From: JALORV01 sp044225415
Lineage (GTDB): Bacteria > Pseudomonadota > Gammaproteobacteria > Burkholderiales > Burkholderiaceae_F
NCBI GenBank assembly: GCA_044225415.1
Contig: JBGAIO010000006.1
Coordinates: 1-49,210, forward strand
Length of the DNA: 49,210 nt
Direction of reading: 5' to 3'
The position numbers and the translations under genes were made by a program. The notes below the pieces were generated by a model. The model searched no databases and was not told the origin of the DNA. It saw only the letters and a list, made by a program, of their open reading frames with translations. Positions 20,570 through 29,416 of the stretch are shown piece by piece; position 1 is the stretch's first letter, and every line of letters begins with the position of its first letter.

Positions 20570-21037
20570 TCAGCCCTTCGCGAACATCGCTTCCATGCGC
20601 TTCTGGCCTTCGGCTTCGTCGACCTCTTCCTTGTGCGTGCCGATCGACCACTGGAAGCCGTAGGGACACTTCAGCGTGCCGGTCCGATCGCCATAGAACT
20701 GGTCTTCGACCGGTCGCACCTGCGTGCAGCCGGCGGCGATCGCCCGGGCGAAGGCCGCGTCGGCATCCGGCACGTAGATCATGAACGACACCGGCGAGCC
20801 GCCGAGCGTCTGTGGACTCTTGTTGCCCCAGTCGGGATTCTCGTCGGACATCATGAGGTGCGACTCACCGATCCTGATTTCCGCGTGCGCGTAGCTGCCG
20901 TCGGGCATGGTGAGCTTCAGCACCAGCTCGGCGCCGAAGGCACGCTGGTAGAACTCGACGGCCGCCTTCGAGTCGCGCAGGCACAGGTAGGGCGTGACGG
21001 AGTGATATCCGGCGGGCTTCCAGGGAACGTTGGCCAT
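20570..21037 (-). CDS. VOC (glyoxalase/PhnB-like) family protein
   Basis: A 155-residue vicinal-oxygen-chelate protein with two beta-alpha-beta-beta-beta modules. VTPYLCLRDSKAAVEFYQRA opens module 1, and PVSFMIYVPDADAAFARAI opens module 2. The end (LKCPYGFQWSIGTHKEEV) resembles PhnB-like proteins of unknown substrate. A strong ribosome site (GAGGAGG) precedes ATG 21037. Followed at once by the AidB-like gene. Confidence 0.87.
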   Translation of the reverse strand: MANVPWKPAGYHSVTPYLCLRDSKAAVEFYQRAFGAELVLKLTMPDGSYAHAEIRIGESHLMMSDENPDWGNKSPQTLGGSPVSFMIYVPDADAAFARAIAAGCTQVRPVEDQFYGDRTGTLKCPYGFQWSIGTHKEEVDEAEGQKRMEAMFAKG

Positions 21038-21071
21038 GGCGGCCTCCTCGTGATAACGGAAAACAGAATAT

Positions 21072-21131
21072 GGATCCCCGCTTTCGCGGGGATGACAACC
21101 CCTTGCGATGCCATCCCCGCGAAAGCGGGGA
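21072..21131. repeat. Pair of inverted REP-like palindromes
   Basis: Two hairpins in opposite orientation: ATCCCCGC-TTTC-GCGGGGAT (21074-21093) and ATCCCCGC-GAAA-GCGGGG (21113-21130), separated by 19 bp. Same family as the copies at 8.1, 27.4 and 41.5 kb. It lies between the coxM end and the VOC start on the same strand, so it may end or stabilise the coxSLM transcript. Confidence 0.8.
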
Positions 21132-21143
21132 GCCTCCTTGACC

Positions 21144-21938
21144 TTATCCCGCCGCCGCCACGGCCCGCTTCGCCAGCACCGGGATCAGGTGCGCGCGATA
21201 GTCCGCCGAACCGTGCAGATCATTGTTCAAGCCATCGGCCGGCACGCTGATTCCATCGCACGACTCCGGCGCAAATTTCGCGGACAACCGATCCTCGAGC
21301 GCCTTGACGCGGAACACGCACGGTCCCGCGCCGGTCACTGCGACGCGCACGCCGCCCGCGGTCTTCGCGACGAAGACGCCGACCAGCGCGAAACGCGACG
21401 CAGGCTGGCGGAACTTCACGTAGCCGGCCTTCTCGGGCATCGGGAACTGCACGGCCGTCACGATCTCGCCCGGCGACAGCGCCGTTTCGTACAGCCCCTT
21501 GAAGAACTCGTCGGCCGCGATGCTGCGCCTGTCGGTGCGCACCGTCGCATTCAGCGCCAGCACCGCCGCCGGATAGCACGCGGCCGGATCGTTGTTGGCG
21601 ATCGAGCCGCCGATCGTGCCGCGATTGCGCACCTGCCGGTCGCCGATGCCGGCCGCCAGCTGCGCGAGCGCGGGGATGCGCGAGGCGACGTCCTTCGACG
21701 CCGCGACCGTCGCGTGCGTCGTGGTCGCGCCGACGACGATGGCCGAACCTTCGACCTTCACGCCCTGCAGTTCGGCGATGCCGCCGAGATCGATCCAGCC
21801 ACTGGTCGCGAGCAGTCCCAGCCGCAGCGACGGCAGCATCGACTGCCCGCCGGCCAGCAGGCGATCGTCGCCGTGCTGCGCGGCGAGCTTCACGGCGTCG
21901 GCGACCGACGCGGGGCGGTGATAGTGCATGGATTCCAT
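21144..21938 (-). CDS. coxM: CoxM-type FAD subunit of molybdenum hydroxylase
   Basis: Medium (flavin) subunit passing electrons from the 2Fe-2S subunit to the acceptor. The 264-residue protein begins MESMHYHRPASVADAVKLAA. FAD-binding motifs AGGQSMLPSLRLGL (about 40-55) and TIGGSIANNDPA (about 110-122) are intact, and the CO-dehydrogenase flavoprotein C-terminal domain follows. ATG 21938 is chosen for its GAGGAG ribosome site, 10 bp after the coxL stop. Third gene of the S-L-M operon. Confidence 0.93.
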   Translation of the reverse strand: MESMHYHRPASVADAVKLAAQHGDDRLLAGGQSMLPSLRLGLLATSGWIDLGGIAELQGVKVEGSAIVVGATTTHATVAASKDVASRIPALAQLAAGIGDRQVRNRGTIGGSIANNDPAACYPAAVLALNATVRTDRRSIAADEFFKGLYETALSPGEIVTAVQFPMPEKAGYVKFRQPASRFALVGVFVAKTAGGVRVAVTGAGPCVFRVKALEDRLSAKFAPESCDGISVPADGLNNDLHGSADYRAHLIPVLAKRAVAAAG

Positions 21939-21948
21939 CGCTCGCTCC

Positions 21949-24315
21949 TCAGTGCTTCGCCGCGTTGCGCAGCGCATTCCACACGGTATGCGGCGTCGCC
22001 GGCATCGGCAGGTCCTTCACGCCCTTCGACCAGGTCGCATCGGTGATCGCGTTCATCACTGCCGCCGGCGAACCGATCGCGCCGGCCTCGCCGCAGCCCT
22101 TCACGCCCAGCGGGTTGTGCGTGCACGGCGTGCCCTTGACCGTATCCACCACGAATGACGGCAGGTCGTCGGCACGTGGCATCGCGTAATCCATGTAGCT
22201 GCCGGTCAGCAGCTGGCCATCGGCGTCGTAGATCGCGTGCTCGCGCAGCGCCTGCCCGATGCCCTGCGCCACGCCGCCGTGCACCTGCCCTTCGACGATC
22301 ATTGGATTGATCACGTTGCCGAAGTCGTCGCAGGCGGTGAAGCGATCGACGCGCACCACGCCGGTAGCCGGGTCGATCTCGACCTCGCAGACGTACGACC
22401 CCGCCGGATAGGTGAAGTTGGTCGGGTCGTAGAACGCGTTCTCGTTGAGCCCCGGTTCGAGCTTGTCGAGCGGATAGTTGTGCGGCACGTAGGCCGTCAG
22501 CGCCACTTCCGCGAAGGCTTTCTTGCGGTCCGTGCCGGCAACGTGGAAGGCGCCCTCCCTGAACTCGATGTCGGCCTCCGACGCTTCCAGCAGGTGCGCG
22601 GCAATCTTGCGGCCCTTCGCGATCACCTTGTCGAGCGCCTTGACGATGGCCGTGCCGCCCACCGCGATCGAGCGCGATCCGTAGGTGCCCATGCCGAACA
22701 GCGTCCTGCCGGTGTCCCCATGCTGGATGTCGACGTCGTCGAGCGCGATGCCGAGCCGGTCCGCGACAACCTGCGCGAAGGTGGTCTCGTGGCCCTGTCC
22801 GTGCGAATGCGAGCCGGTGAACACCGTCACCTTGCCGGTGGGATGCACGCGTACTTCGCCCGCTTCGAACAGCCCCGCACGCGCGCCGAGCGCGCCGGCG
22901 ATGTTCGACGGCGCGAGCCCGCAGGCCTCGATGTAGCAGGCGTAACCCAGGCCGCGCATCAGACCCTTCTTCTCGCTGGCGGCCTTGCGCGTGGCGAAGC
23001 CCTTGACGTCGGCCAGCTCCTGCGCGCGCCTCAATGTCGCGTCGTAGTCGCCGATGTCGTAGGTCAGGCCCACCGGCGTGGCGTAGGGGAAGGTCTTGAT
23101 GAAGTTGCGCCGGCGCAGTTCGGCCGGGTCGATGCCCATGTCGCGCGCGGCGGTCTCGACGATGCGCTCGACGACGTAGGTCGCTTCCGGTCGTCCTGCG
23201 CCGCGATACGCGTCGACCGGCGTCGTGTTGGTGAACACGGCCCGCACTTCGCAGTGGATCGCCGGCGTCGTGTACTGGCCCGCCAGCAACGTCGCATAGA
23301 GAATGGTCGGCACGCAGGAGGCGAAGGTCGACAGGTACGCGCCCATGTTCGCCGTGGTGCGCACGCGCATCGCCAGGAATTTCCCGTCCTTGTCGAGCGC
23401 CAGTTCGACGGTGGTCACATGGTCGCGGCCGTGCGCATCGGTGAGGAACGACTCGCTGCGCTCCGCCGTCCACTTGATGGGCCGGCCGACGCGCCTGCTG
23501 GCCCACACCAGCGCGGTCTCCTCGGCATACAGGAAGATCTTCGAGCCGAATCCGCCGCCGACGTCGGGCGCAATGACGCGCACCTTGTGCTCGGGCAGGC
23601 CGAGCACGAAGGCCGTCATCAGCAGGCGTTCGACGTGCGGGTTCTGGCTGGTGACGTACAGCGTGTAGGCGTCGTCGCCGCGCTCGTAGACGGCGTTGGC
23701 GGCACGCGGCTCGATGGCGTTGGGGATCAGCCGGTTGTTGGCGAACTCCAGCTTCGACACCTGCGCTGCCTTTGCAAAAGCCGCATCGACCGCCGCGTTG
23801 TCGCCGATCGCCCACGTATAGCAGACGTTGTCCGGCGCGATGTCGTGCACGGCCGTGCCGGCCTTCGCGGCCGTGCGCAGGTCGGCCACCGCGGGCAGCA
23901 CGTCGTAGTCCACGTCGACGAGCTGCGCGGCGGCCTTCGCCTGTGCGAGCGTCTCGGCCACGACGAGTGCGACCTGCTCGCCGACGTGCAGGACCTTGGT
24001 CTCCGCCAGCACCGGATGCTTCGGCTCCTTCATCGGCGTGCCGTCGGTGGACGTGATCAGCCAGCCGCAAGGCAGGCCGCCGACCGCCGCCATGTCCTTG
24101 CCGGTGAAGACGCCCAGCACGCCGGGCGCGGCGAGTGCAGCTTTCGTGTCCACACCCCGGATGTGCGCATGCGCGTGCGGGCTGCGCACGAAGACACCGT
24201 AGCTCTGCCGCGGCAGCACCACGTCGTCGGTGTAGCGGCCCTGCCCGCTGAGGAAGCGCAGGTCTTCCTTGCGCGCGACGGACTTGCCGATGTAACCCGG
24301 AACCGGTTCGTTCAT
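21949..24315 (-). CDS. coxL: CoxL-type form II molybdenum hydroxylase large subunit
   Basis: Catalytic subunit binding the molybdopterin-cytosine-dinucleotide cofactor, 788 residues. The active-site loop AYRGAGR at 369-375 marks it as form II (BMS-type); form I CO dehydrogenases carry AYxCSFR with the Cu-binding Cys, absent here. VGGGFGSKI (252-260) and the catalytic Glu743 in GCGEAGAIGSP are present. Form II enzymes have little demonstrated CO oxidation, so the true substrate (aldehyde, N-heterocycle or other) is open. The gene order S-L-M also fits form II. It starts 10 bp after coxS. Confidence 0.93.
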   Translation of the reverse strand: MNEPVPGYIGKSVARKEDLRFLSGQGRYTDDVVLPRQSYGVFVRSPHAHAHIRGVDTKAALAAPGVLGVFTGKDMAAVGGLPCGWLITSTDGTPMKEPKHPVLAETKVLHVGEQVALVVAETLAQAKAAAQLVDVDYDVLPAVADLRTAAKAGTAVHDIAPDNVCYTWAIGDNAAVDAAFAKAAQVSKLEFANNRLIPNAIEPRAANAVYERGDDAYTLYVTSQNPHVERLLMTAFVLGLPEHKVRVIAPDVGGGFGSKIFLYAEETALVWASRRVGRPIKWTAERSESFLTDAHGRDHVTTVELALDKDGKFLAMRVRTTANMGAYLSTFASCVPTILYATLLAGQYTTPAIHCEVRAVFTNTTPVDAYRGAGRPEATYVVERIVETAARDMGIDPAELRRRNFIKTFPYATPVGLTYDIGDYDATLRRAQELADVKGFATRKAASEKKGLMRGLGYACYIEACGLAPSNIAGALGARAGLFEAGEVRVHPTGKVTVFTGSHSHGQGHETTFAQVVADRLGIALDDVDIQHGDTGRTLFGMGTYGSRSIAVGGTAIVKALDKVIAKGRKIAAHLLEASEADIEFREGAFHVAGTDRKKAFAEVALTAYVPHNYPLDKLEPGLNENAFYDPTNFTYPAGSYVCEVEIDPATGVVRVDRFTACDDFGNVINPMIVEGQVHGGVAQGIGQALREHAIYDADGQLLTGSYMDYAMPRADDLPSFVVDTVKGTPCTHNPLGVKGCGEAGAIGSPAAVMNAITDATWSKGVKDLPMPATPHTVWNALRNAAKH

Positions 24316-24325
24316 GGCCGCCTCC

Positions 24326-24793
24326 TCACTTCATCGCGGCCGCGCCCTGCGCGATCGCCTTGACGATGTTCTGGTAGCCGGTACAGCGGCAGATGTTGCC
24401 TTCCAGCCCTTCGCGGATCTGCTGCTCGGTGGCATGCGGGTGGTGCTGCACCAGGTCGATCGCGCTCATCACCATGCCCGGCGTGCAGAAACCGCATTGC
24501 AGGCCGTGGCAGTCGCGGAACGCCTGCTGCATCGGATGCAGCCCTTCGGCGGGCGTGATGCCTTCGATGGTGGTGACTTCCGCGCCCGCGGCCTGCAGCG
24601 CCAGCACGTTGCAGCTCTTCACCGCGCGGCCGTTCAGGTGCACGGTGCAGGCGCCGCACTGCGCGGTGTCGCAGCCGACATGCGTGCCGGTGAGTCCGAG
24701 CTGCTCGCGCAGCAGCGTGACCAGCGTGAGGGTGGGATCGACGTCGGCAGATACCGCCTTGCCGTTGACGCGCAGTGACAGCGGAACGGACAT
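24326..24793 (-). CDS. coxS: CoxS-type 2Fe-2S subunit of molybdenum hydroxylase
   Basis: Small subunit with two [2Fe-2S] clusters, 155 residues. The plant-type cluster is ligated by GCDTAQCGACTVHLNG plus the Cys in KSCNVLA. The second comes from the C-terminal domain GLQCGFCTPGM and NICRCTGYQNIV. ATG 24793 has an AGGAG ribosome site 7 bp upstream; a longer frame to 24913 is not conserved. First gene of the S-L-M operon; its promoter should lie in the 305-bp gap upstream. Confidence 0.94.
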   Translation of the reverse strand: MSVPLSLRVNGKAVSADVDPTLTLVTLLREQLGLTGTHVGCDTAQCGACTVHLNGRAVKSCNVLALQAAGAEVTTIEGITPAEGLHPMQQAFRDCHGLQCGFCTPGMVMSAIDLVQHHPHATEQQIREGLEGNICRCTGYQNIVKAIAQGAAAMK

Positions 24794-25098
24794 TGATGTC
24801 TCCTGGGTTGCTGCTTCGCCACGTGATTGTGGTTGTCTGGCTGCCGCGGCGAAGCGACAGACAGTAGCAGCAGGAAAATGCGCAGCGCAATCGCGGCGAG
24901 CCGATTCGCGCACGACGGCGACGGCGTAGGCCGCCCTTCATCGCGCGCGCGCCGTGCTGCCCGTCGCCGCCGAGGAGAAACGCCGCATTCCACATCGAAA
25001 GGTTTGCCGCACCGCGAGTGCTGCAGCGCGGCGGCGGCGACCTCAGGCGGCGGCTGCCGCCCGGCCGCCTCGGGGGGCGCGGCCATCGAAGGTCATCG
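24794..25098. other. Intergenic region upstream of coxS
   Basis: 305 bp without a convincing gene. It should contain the coxSLM promoter (minus strand) and the 3' end of the upstream membrane-protein transcript. A GC hairpin (GGCCGC, loop 10, GCGGCC at 25063-25084) lacks a T-tract. The short open frames here show no family resemblance. Confidence 0.5.
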
Positions 25099-25623
25099 TC
25101 AGCGATGAAGGCCTTGGGCCGCGCGCCGCGGCGGGCCGAAGAAGATCTCGCGCACCTTGTCCGCGCCGACGACGCGGACCAGCTCGCGCATGCTGCAGTA
25201 CATCAGGATCAGCACGACCAGGAAGATCTGCGTTGCCCAGAAGTGTGGCCAGATGATCTCGGCGAGCAGCTTCTGGTTGGCGGCGACCAGGCCGCCGGTC
25301 GCGCGCCACGCGTCGTACAGGCGCTCGAGGTAGTGCACCAGCATCGCGATCAGCGAGTAGATCGCGGTCTTCCACGCGACGTTGTAGACGAGCGGCTTGT
25401 GCGGATAGAGATTGATGAAGGGCAGCATGTCGGCAATCAGTACCGCTTTCGCGATGATCAGCGCGGCGAGCGTGACCGACAGCGACGTGGTCGGCGAGAT
25501 GCCGGTGCCTTTCAGCATCAATGCCCTCACCAGCGCAACCAGGTGCAGCGCGATGAAGAAGAAGATCGCCGGCGGGATCAGCGCCTCGAACTCCTCCTTC
25601 AGCTTCTCGGAAAACCGACTCAT
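25099..25623 (-). CDS. Hypothetical four-helix membrane protein
   Basis: A 174-residue inner-membrane protein with about four hydrophobic segments: IPPAIFFFIALHLVALVRAL, SLSVTLAALIIAKAVLIADM, VAWKTAIYSLIAMLVHYLE and FWATQIFLVVLILMYCSMREL. A cytoplasmic N-terminal amphipathic stretch and a basic C-tail flank them. I recall similar unnamed proteins in Proteobacteria but no function. It lies upstream of coxS on the same strand but 305 bp away, so co-transcription is uncertain. Confidence 0.75.
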   Translation of the reverse strand: MSRFSEKLKEEFEALIPPAIFFFIALHLVALVRALMLKGTGISPTTSLSVTLAALIIAKAVLIADMLPFINLYPHKPLVYNVAWKTAIYSLIAMLVHYLERLYDAWRATGGLVAANQKLLAEIIWPHFWATQIFLVVLILMYCSMRELVRVVGADKVREIFFGPPRRAAQGLHR

Positions 25624-25980
25624 GTCCGTTCCTTCCGGGTTCTCTGCGATCTTCGTCGCCGGCGGCGGAACCGCCGACTGCTACTCGGCCCACCTCGCAG
25701 TGACAGCGCTTGCCGAATCAGACGAGCGACGCTTCACCCTGATGCTCCCACAGTTCGACGCCGCTGGCTGCGTACGGGCGCCGCTGCCCGAGAGTGCGAC
25801 GAATGCGACCGCCTGCCTGCCCTCCGCAGGAGCCGGCGGTTTGACAAGGACCTCAGCCGGCCGGAATCGTTTCACCCGCTGCTCGCGAACAGCGCCGCGC
25901 TGCAGGGGCGGGCATCATCGCATGGCCCGACGTCCCGATCGAAGATGCCTACACTTGCGGACAGACACGGAACTTCAGGC
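25624..25980. other. Divergent intergenic region
   Basis: 357 bp between the divergent membrane-protein and XdhC-like genes, expected to hold two promoters. TTGACA at 25841-25846 could be a -35 box but no good -10 follows at 16-18 bp. Open frames across it look non-coding, and nothing else was recognised. Confidence 0.45.
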
Positions 25981-27023
25981 ATGGACAACGTCGACCTGCA
26001 GGTACTGAAGAATGCCGACGACTGGCTGCGCGCCGGGCATCGCGCCGTGCTCGGCACCGTCGTGCGCACCTGGGGTTCGGCGCCGCGTCCGGTGGGCGCG
26101 CTGGTGGTGATCCGCGACGACGGGCTGGTCACCGGCTCGGTGTCGGGCGGCTGCATCGAGGACGACCTGGTCGAACGTGTGCGCGCGAGCGCAGCCGGCG
26201 CGACGGGCTCGCGCCCGCAGCGCGTCAAGTACGGCGTCACCGCCGAGGAAGCCTTCCGCTTCGGGCTGCCGTGCGGCGGCACGATCGAACTGGTACTGGA
26301 GCCGCTCACTGCAGCCTCGCAGATCGACGTGCTGCTGAAGCGTGTGATCGACGGCCTGCACACGGTACGCACACTCGACATGGCGAGCGGCGCGGTGACG
26401 CTGGCCGACGGCGACGGCACCGACGTGCTGGAGACCGGCGATGCGCGCATGGTGTCCGCGTTCGGCCCGCGCTGGCGGCTGCTGCTGATCGGCGCCGGCC
26501 AGCTCACGCACTACGTCGCGCAGATGGCGCAGGCGCTGGACTATGCAGTGACGATCTGCGATCCGCGCGAGGAATACGCCGACGCGTGGCTGGTGCCCGG
26601 CACGCAGCTCGTACGCACGATGCCCGACGATGCGGTGCTCGAGTTCCGTCCCGACCGGCACACGGCAATCGTCGCGCTGACGCACGATCCCAAGCTCGAC
26701 GACCTGGCGCTGATCGAGGCCCTGAAATCCGACGCGTACTACGTCGGTGCCATCGGCTCGCAGCGCAACCAGGCGAAACGCAAGGAGCGGCTGGTCGAGT
26801 TCGGAGTGTCCGACGCGCAGCTCGCGCGGCTGCATGGGCCGGTCGGGTTGAAGAATGGCGCGCGCGCACACCGCCGGAGATCGCGGTGTCGATCCTCGCC
26901 GAGATGACGGCGGGCAAGTACGGGTATCGGATACGCCCGACGCCGGTGGCGTCCTGTTGCAGACGCGTCGTGACTGGACGGCGGAGTCGCGGCTTGCTGC
27001 GGACACGAAAATTGACGGCGTAG
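25981..27023 (+). CDS. XdhC/CoxI family molybdenum-enzyme maturation protein, frameshifted near C-terminus
   Basis: XdhC binds Moco and oversees its sulfuration and insertion into xanthine-dehydrogenase-family enzymes, so it fits beside coxSLM. The N-terminal XdhC_CoxI domain shows GTVVRTWGSAPRPVGALVVI and SVSGGCIEDDL; the Rossmann domain starts LLLIGAGQLTHYVAQMAQAL. The frame is intact to GPVGLKNGAR, after which the expected RTPPEIAVSILAEMTAGKYG lies in another frame. Removing one GC from the (GC)5 run at 26858-26867 restores it, giving about 346 residues ending at 27023. As written the protein ends at 26907 with a random tail. Confidence 0.85.
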
Positions 27024-27030
27024 CGCGCTC

Positions 27031-27050
27031 GCCCCGGCGCAGGCCGGGAT
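27031..27050. repeat. REP-like palindrome
   Basis: CCCGGC-GCAG-GCCGGG followed by AT, between the convergent XdhC-like and DUF1992 genes. It shares the GGCGCAGGCCGGG core with the 41.5-kb copy, and is a candidate bidirectional terminator. Confidence 0.6.
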
Positions 27051-27062
27051 TTCGCTTTCCGT

Positions 27063-27395
27063 CTACAGCTGAGGATTGATGCGCAGCGCCTCCAGCCGCA
27101 GCGCGATCGCCTGCTCCATTTCCACCAGTCGCCGCTGCAGGGACTCGCGCTCCGCGTTGTCCGTGCACGCCAGCAGCGACTCGCGCAGCACGGCGCGCTC
27201 ACGCATCATCTCCACCTCGCGCGGCACGATGCCGGCGTCCTTCATGATCTTGAACGGCATGCGCAGCGCGGGCGGCGTGTCGTCCCAGCCTTCGGCGTCC
27301 TGCAGCGGCCGGCCGTAGCCGGGGGCTTTCTGAAGTTCGCCGGCCTCGGTGGCTTTGGCAAGCCACAGGGCGATTTCTTCGTCGAAGGTCGGCAT
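27063..27395 (-). CDS. DUF1992 (DnaJ-homologue subfamily C member 28-like) protein
   Basis: A 110-residue protein of the DUF1992 family. The N-terminal EEIALWLAKATEAGELQKAP followed by GYGRPL is the conserved core; KAPGYGRPL is nearly invariant. The C-terminal half is a charged helix (EMMRERAVLRESLLACTDNA). Function unknown. ATG 27395 is chosen over 27410 because GAGGTG precedes it and conservation starts there. It lies just downstream of the NTE operon on the same strand, separated by a large palindrome. Confidence 0.85.
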   Translation of the reverse strand: MPTFDEEIALWLAKATEAGELQKAPGYGRPLQDAEGWDDTPPALRMPFKIMKDAGIVPREVEMMRERAVLRESLLACTDNAERESLQRRLVEMEQAIALRLEALRINPQL

Positions 27396-27422
27396 GGTCA
27401 CCTCGCGCATGGATCTTCAAGG

Positions 27423-27487
27423 TGGATCCCCGCTTTCGCGGGGATGACAGCACTCGTCGATGTCATCCCCGCGAAAGCGGGGATCCA
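27423..27487. repeat. Perfect 27-bp inverted repeat (REP/BIME-like)
   Basis: Two exact reverse-complement arms, 27423-27449 and 27461-27487, with an 11-bp spacer; each arm is itself a hairpin (ATCCCCGC-TTTC-GCGGGGAT). The outer flank TGGATC and inner flank GATGACA match the 21.1-kb copy. The right arm overlaps the last codons and stop of the NTE-like gene. Confidence 0.88.
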
Positions 27488-29403
27488 TTTTGCAGTTGCT
27501 CTCGCTCCGCCGCCGGCAGCGCATCCAGCACCCCCGCAGCATACTCATGCCCCTGCCGCACGATCTGGTCGAAGCGCGACCACTGCAGCAGGCCCACCTT
27601 GTACAGCGGCGGGTTCAGGTACAGGTCGGTCAGGCGCTGCACCGCGCGCTGGCGCGAACTGCTGTAGAGAATCGTCACGTTCAGCAGGTACGCGGTCAGC
27701 GAGGGCAGGCGATAGCGCCGTCGCTTGCGCCCGCGCAGCCGGTCGAGCAGCAGTGTCCACGCTCCGGGGATCTCGTCGAAGTCGAGCCGGCGCGGATTGC
27801 GCACGCCGAGGTCGACGCCGATGACCCGGCCCACGCCGCGCGCCTCGCGCACCGCGTCGACCGGGAAGTTGTTGAACGTACCGCCGTCGCACAGCAGGTC
27901 GCCGTCGTGCACCACCGGCGGCAGCGCGCCGGGAATGGCGGTGCTGGCAAGCAGCGCATGGCCGAGGTCGCCGTGCGCCAGCCGCTGCTCGCGCGCCTGC
28001 GAGTAGTTGCTGGCGACGCAGAAGTACGGCTTCCACAGGTCTTCGATGTCGATCTGCCGGCCCGCCAGCGCGTCGATCGAATCGCTCACCGCCTTGCGCA
28101 CGCGCCGCCCCTTGATCAGCGACACCAGCGGCAGCAGGCTGTAATCGCCGGTCGGATTGCTGCCGAAGGCGCGCCGCGCGATGGCGACGGCATCATCGAC
28201 CGACGGATCGGCCGAGATCAGCGCCGCCATGATCGCGCCGATGCTGGTGCCCGCGACCACGTCGACCTCGATGCCGCGTTCGCGCAGCGCACGCCACACA
28301 CCCAGGTGCGCGAAGCCGCGCGCGCCGCCGCCCGCCAGCACCAGCGCCACCGCAGTGCGGCTCAGCAGGCGCGCGAGCCTTCCCATGTCGCCGCGCGCAT
28401 CGTCGGCACTGCGTCGCAGGTGCACGTGGGCCGTCACGGGCCGCCGCGCCAGCCAGCCGCGCGTGCCCTGTGGGAAGCGCTGTTCCTGCGGATGGCACAG
28501 CACGAGGATCTCTGCCGCCTCGCTGCGCGCGGGGCGGCCGGCCAGGCAGGCTTGTTCGATGGTGTGCAGCGCCGGCGGTTGCTGCGCATCGGCCACCAGC
28601 AGCATCTCGTCGCTGTTGCGCACGCAGCGCTGCGTCCACGCGTCAGGCGTCGCGTTCGCCACCAGCAACGTGAAGTCGTGTGCGGCCTCCAGTCGATCGA
28701 GTGCCAGCGCTACGCGATGATCGATGGCCGCGTCGCTCTGCGCGGCGGCACCGGGCGCGTCGAGCAGGCGGTCGATCGATGCGGCATCGGCAATGCACAC
28801 GCGGCCATGACGTGCGAGCTGCGCGGCCAGATCCGCGGCAAAGGCCGCAATGTCGATGCCGTCGCTGATGGCGACGACGCCGATGGTGACCGGCGCGTCG
28901 AGCGGCCGGCGCTGATGCTCGGTCTGCAGCCGGCGGATCATCTGGCGCGTGAAGGTCAGCGACACCTGCGGATGGCTGAGCAGCAGGGCTTCGAAGTGCG
29001 GCTTGGCGAGCCTGACCAGTACCGAGTCGCGCACCGCCACCACCGTCGCGGAGCGCGGCTCGCCTGTGAACAGGCTCATCTCGCCGATCACCGCGCCTCG
29101 CGCCAGTTCGCGCACCGCGCGCTCGCCGTCGTCGTCGGACACGTAGACGCGCAGCCGCCCGCTCAGCGCGAGGTAGGCGGCATCCCCTGGGTCGCCCTGC
29201 ACGATCAGCGTCTCGCCCGCCGCAATTTCCACCCATTGCAGATGCCGCCTCATGAAGTCGAGCGCCTGTGCCGGGGCGTCCGGAAACAGCGTGCGCAGGT
29301 GTTCGGCAAGCAGCGCGTCCCGGTATGCAGGTTGTGTCTGCGATGCCCCCGCCGCTTCAGTGGGAGAAGGGATCGCGGCGGGTCCGCTGCTGGCGTTGGG
29401 CAC
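27463..29403 (-). CDS. NTE-type patatin phospholipase with cyclic-nucleotide-binding domain
   Basis: A 646-residue relative of neuropathy target esterase, a membrane-associated (lyso)phospholipase. A cNMP-binding domain (about 40-150) has phosphate-cassette residues Gly107-Glu108 and Arg117 (IGEMSLFTGEPRSAT). A middle domain (170-345) matches the NTE linker, including AWTQRCVRNSDEMLLVAD and WLARRPVTAHVHLRR. The patatin domain (350-560) has oxyanion loop AGGGARG, nucleophile Ser387 (GTSIG) and Asp506 (DGG). The eukaryotic N-terminal helix and extra cNMP domains are absent. GTG 29403 has a GAGGAAGG ribosome site, 13 bp after the SulP stop. The terminal codons (NGSPLSRG-stop) come from a REP repeat. 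Confidence 0.9.
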   Translation of the reverse strand: MPNASSGPAAIPSPTEAAGASQTQPAYRDALLAEHLRTLFPDAPAQALDFMRRHLQWVEIAAGETLIVQGDPGDAAYLALSGRLRVYVSDDDGERAVRELARGAVIGEMSLFTGEPRSATVVAVRDSVLVRLAKPHFEALLLSHPQVSLTFTRQMIRRLQTEHQRRPLDAPVTIGVVAISDGIDIAAFAADLAAQLARHGRVCIADAASIDRLLDAPGAAAQSDAAIDHRVALALDRLEAAHDFTLLVANATPDAWTQRCVRNSDEMLLVADAQQPPALHTIEQACLAGRPARSEAAEILVLCHPQEQRFPQGTRGWLARRPVTAHVHLRRSADDARGDMGRLARLLSRTAVALVLAGGGARGFAHLGVWRALRERGIEVDVVAGTSIGAIMAALISADPSVDDAVAIARRAFGSNPTGDYSLLPLVSLIKGRRVRKAVSDSIDALAGRQIDIEDLWKPYFCVASNYSQAREQRLAHGDLGHALLASTAIPGALPPVVHDGDLLCDGGTFNNFPVDAVREARGVGRVIGVDLGVRNPRRLDFDEIPGAWTLLLDRLRGRKRRRYRLPSLTAYLLNVTILYSSSRQRAVQRLTDLYLNPPLYKVGLLQWSRFDQIVRQGHEYAAGVLDALPAAEREQLQNGSPLSRG

Positions 29404-29416
29404 GGGAGCCTTCCTC

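Noticed and set aside
21949..24315. CoxL as a true CO dehydrogenase (form I)
   Set aside because: The active-site loop is AYRGAGR rather than AYxCSFR, lacking the copper-binding Cys, and gene order is S-L-M.
25063..25084. GC hairpin (GGCCGC, 10-nt loop, GCGGCC) as terminator
   Set aside because: No U-tract and a loop of mostly G; too weak to call.
25841..25846. TTGACA as a promoter -35 box for the XdhC-like gene
   Set aside because: No acceptable -10 hexamer at 16-18 bp spacing.
24827..26008. Open frames across the coxS/membrane-protein/xdhC gaps
   Set aside because: Low-complexity Arg/Ala-rich translations, no ribosome sites, and overlap with real genes.
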